Origin: an uncultured Verrucomicrobiae bacterium
Lineage (GTDB): Bacteria; Verrucomicrobiota; Verrucomicrobiia; Verrucomicrobiales; DEV007
Assembly (NCBI GenBank): GCA_937898895.1
Contig: CALDKL010000371.1
Coordinates: 1-6,385 of the forward strand
Length of the DNA: 6,385 bases
Direction of reading: 5' to 3'
Of this stretch, positions 5,304 to 6,385 are shown in pieces. Numbering within the stretch: position 1 is the stretch's first letter; each line of letters opens with the position of its first letter. A program made the translations under genes and the position numbers. The notes under the pieces are model-generated. The model worked only from the letters and a program-made list of their open reading frames with translations, was not told where the DNA came from and did no database searches.

Positions 5304-6335
5304 TTACGGCTTTGTCCCCACCCTCTTTTTCAATTCGGACCAAAACGCCTCCACAGTGTCCTTTCGAATCTGCCGACCTGGAATGTGAATGAAGGCGTCG
5401 TGCGGCACCACCGAAGCATCCCCCCTGGCAAGGGCATGCAACACCTGTACCGACTGATATCCGTATTCGTAGGGATTCTGCACCACCGTCCCATACACCG
5501 CCCCCGAGCGGATGCCCTCGAGAGTGCCGTCATCCTCGTCAAATCCGATCACTTTCACCGTCTTCAGTTTACCGGCCTGCTCCAGAGCCTGAAGAATGGC
5601 CGGGGGATTGTAGGCGAACAGCCCGATCATCGCGTCGATCTCCGGGTAGCGCGAAAGGGTGTCTTCCGCGTTGGCTTTGGCCTTGGCGAAATCAAAGGCA
5701 TCGGTGAGCGTTCCCAGGATCCTGAATCCACCGCCCTCGACTTGGTCTCCGGGAGCATCGAACCGGGTCGAATCCTCCGAACGCCCGAGGAGTTCATCCA
5801 TAACGCCCTGACGGCGCTTTCGGGAATTGTCCTGCTCCATTCGCCCGATCAGAATCATGACTTCGCCCCCATTCGGAAGGGCTTCCTTGACCAGTTTCCC
5901 ACACATCCGACCGGCGGAGTAATTGTCCATTCCGATGTAGGCACGCCGCTTCGAAGCAGGGGCGTCCGAATCGTGTGTGATGAGATTTGTCACGGCCGCG
6001 ACTTCATCAAGCATCTCGGTCTGGTTGGCCGGATCGATCGGGCTGACCGCCACCCCCGCGCATCCTCGCGTCAGGGCATCCTCGAGCATCTGCTTTTGCT
6101 CGGTCAAGGAACCCGGCATGTAGATGCCAACGTCGACTCCAAGTTCCTTCGAGGCCTGTTTTGCACCCGCTTCGGCAATGGTCCAGAACTGAGCCACCCC
6201 ATTGGAAATGAAGACATAACGGGACTTTTCAACCGCCCTTGATGCCGACTTCTCGGAATCCCCGCATCCTGCAAACGTCAGGACAGCGGCAAGACATGGG
6301 AACCCGAAAACTCGAAACAATCGGCGCAGGTGCAT
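5304..6335 (-). CDS. Periplasmic sugar-binding lipoprotein (ABC-type, Peripla_BP_4-like)
   Basis: The 343-residue protein resembles substrate-binding proteins of ribose/xylose-type ABC importers. The N-terminus has a basic RR region, a hydrophobic stretch and the lipobox-like FAGC with C24 as the probable lipidation site, so the mature protein is likely membrane-anchored in the periplasm. From residue 40 onward, VFISNGVAQFWTIAEAGAKQ, QKQMLEDALTRGCAGVAVSP (81-100), the hinge-side HDSDAP (121-126), YIGMDNYSAG (133-142), VIGFDEDD (262-269) and VVQNPYEYGYQSV (284-296) follow the two-lobed type I binding-protein fold. D122 or D124 and D266 are plausible ligand contacts. There is no helix-turn-helix, so it is not a LacI-type repressor. 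No permease or ATPase gene lies downstream, where the methyltransferase converges; partners could lie beyond the right edge or elsewhere. The sugar is unknown. The start is chosen because it gives a complete signal peptide. Confidence 0.88.
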   Translation of the reverse strand: MHLRRLFRVFGFPCLAAVLTFAGCGDSEKSASRAVEKSRYVFISNGVAQFWTIAEAGAKQASKELGVDVGIYMPGSLTEQKQMLEDALTRGCAGVAVSPIDPANQTEMLDEVAAVTNLITHDSDAPASKRRAYIGMDNYSAGRMCGKLVKEALPNGGEVMILIGRMEQDNSRKRRQGVMDELLGRSEDSTRFDAPGDQVEGGGFRILGTLTDAFDFAKAKANAEDTLSRYPEIDAMIGLFAYNPPAILQALEQAGKLKTVKVIGFDEDDGTLEGIRSGAVYGTVVQNPYEYGYQSVQVLHALARGDASVVPHDAFIHIPGRQIRKDTVEAFWSELKKRVGTKP

Positions 6336-6385
6336 CCGCCGAAACTAGCCCGCCCGGGGCAATCCGAAAAGACAATTCCTTCCCT
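6336..6385. other. Upstream region of the sugar-binding lipoprotein gene (partial)
   Basis: These 50 bp precede the leftward lipoprotein gene and run to the window edge. Read on the - strand they contain a G/C-rich stretch and end with GGCGG directly against the ATG, too close to act as a Shine-Dalgarno. A TTGTCT occurs near 6370, but no -10-like hexamer is found at a suitable distance. No operator palindrome or gene is evident. Confidence 0.35.

Noticed and set aside
5385..6242. Open frame of 285 codons on the + strand across the sugar-binding lipoprotein
   Set aside because: It is the complement of a gene with a clear signal peptide and binding-protein motifs. The translation shows no family signature and there is no start context.

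Overview
The window is GC-rich chromosomal DNA from a bacterium. It is densely coding and made mostly of core metabolic genes. Six genes lie on the + strand in a tight co-directional run behind the tail of trpA, and one gene lies on the - strand at the right end, convergent with the run. The order trpA-dapF-dapA-dapB-folK, the lack of recognisable Shine-Dalgarno sequences, and a lone lipoprotein sugar-binding protein together suggest Verrucomicrobiota or a related PVC-group lineage. That placement is an inference from general resemblance, not a database match, and is only moderately likely.

Layout. Positions 1-177 are the C-terminal 58 codons of tryptophan synthase alpha (trpA). Then come dapF (210-1022), dapA (1056-1937) and dapB (1959-2699), three enzymes of the diaminopimelate/lysine pathway, separated by 21-33 bp of pyrimidine-rich spacer. 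folK (2700-3179, folate biosynthesis) starts on the base after the dapB stop codon. A 108 bp gap follows with two inverted repeats, one overlapping the folK stop. Then come a glycerate 2-kinase (3288-4415) and, 5 bp later, a beta-class DNA methyltransferase with no restriction partner in view (4421-5281). After a 22 bp convergent junction, a periplasmic sugar-binding lipoprotein reads leftward (6335-5304). The last 50 bp are its upstream region, with no recognisable promoter.

How the genes work together. DapA condenses pyruvate with aspartate semialdehyde, DapB reduces the product, and DapF makes meso-diaminopimelate for peptidoglycan and lysine. The steps between DapB and DapF, and the supply of aspartate semialdehyde, must be encoded elsewhere. 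FolK, glycerate kinase and the methyltransferase have no evident functional link to that pathway and may simply share a transcript.

Overall this is an ordinary housekeeping region. I see no phage, transposon, CRISPR, tRNA or rRNA, and no convincing new multi-gene system. The points most worth a second look are the apparently SD-independent starts, the solitary methyltransferase with an unusual motif I, the stem-loop at the folK end, and active-site or allosteric residue choices in the Dap enzymes.
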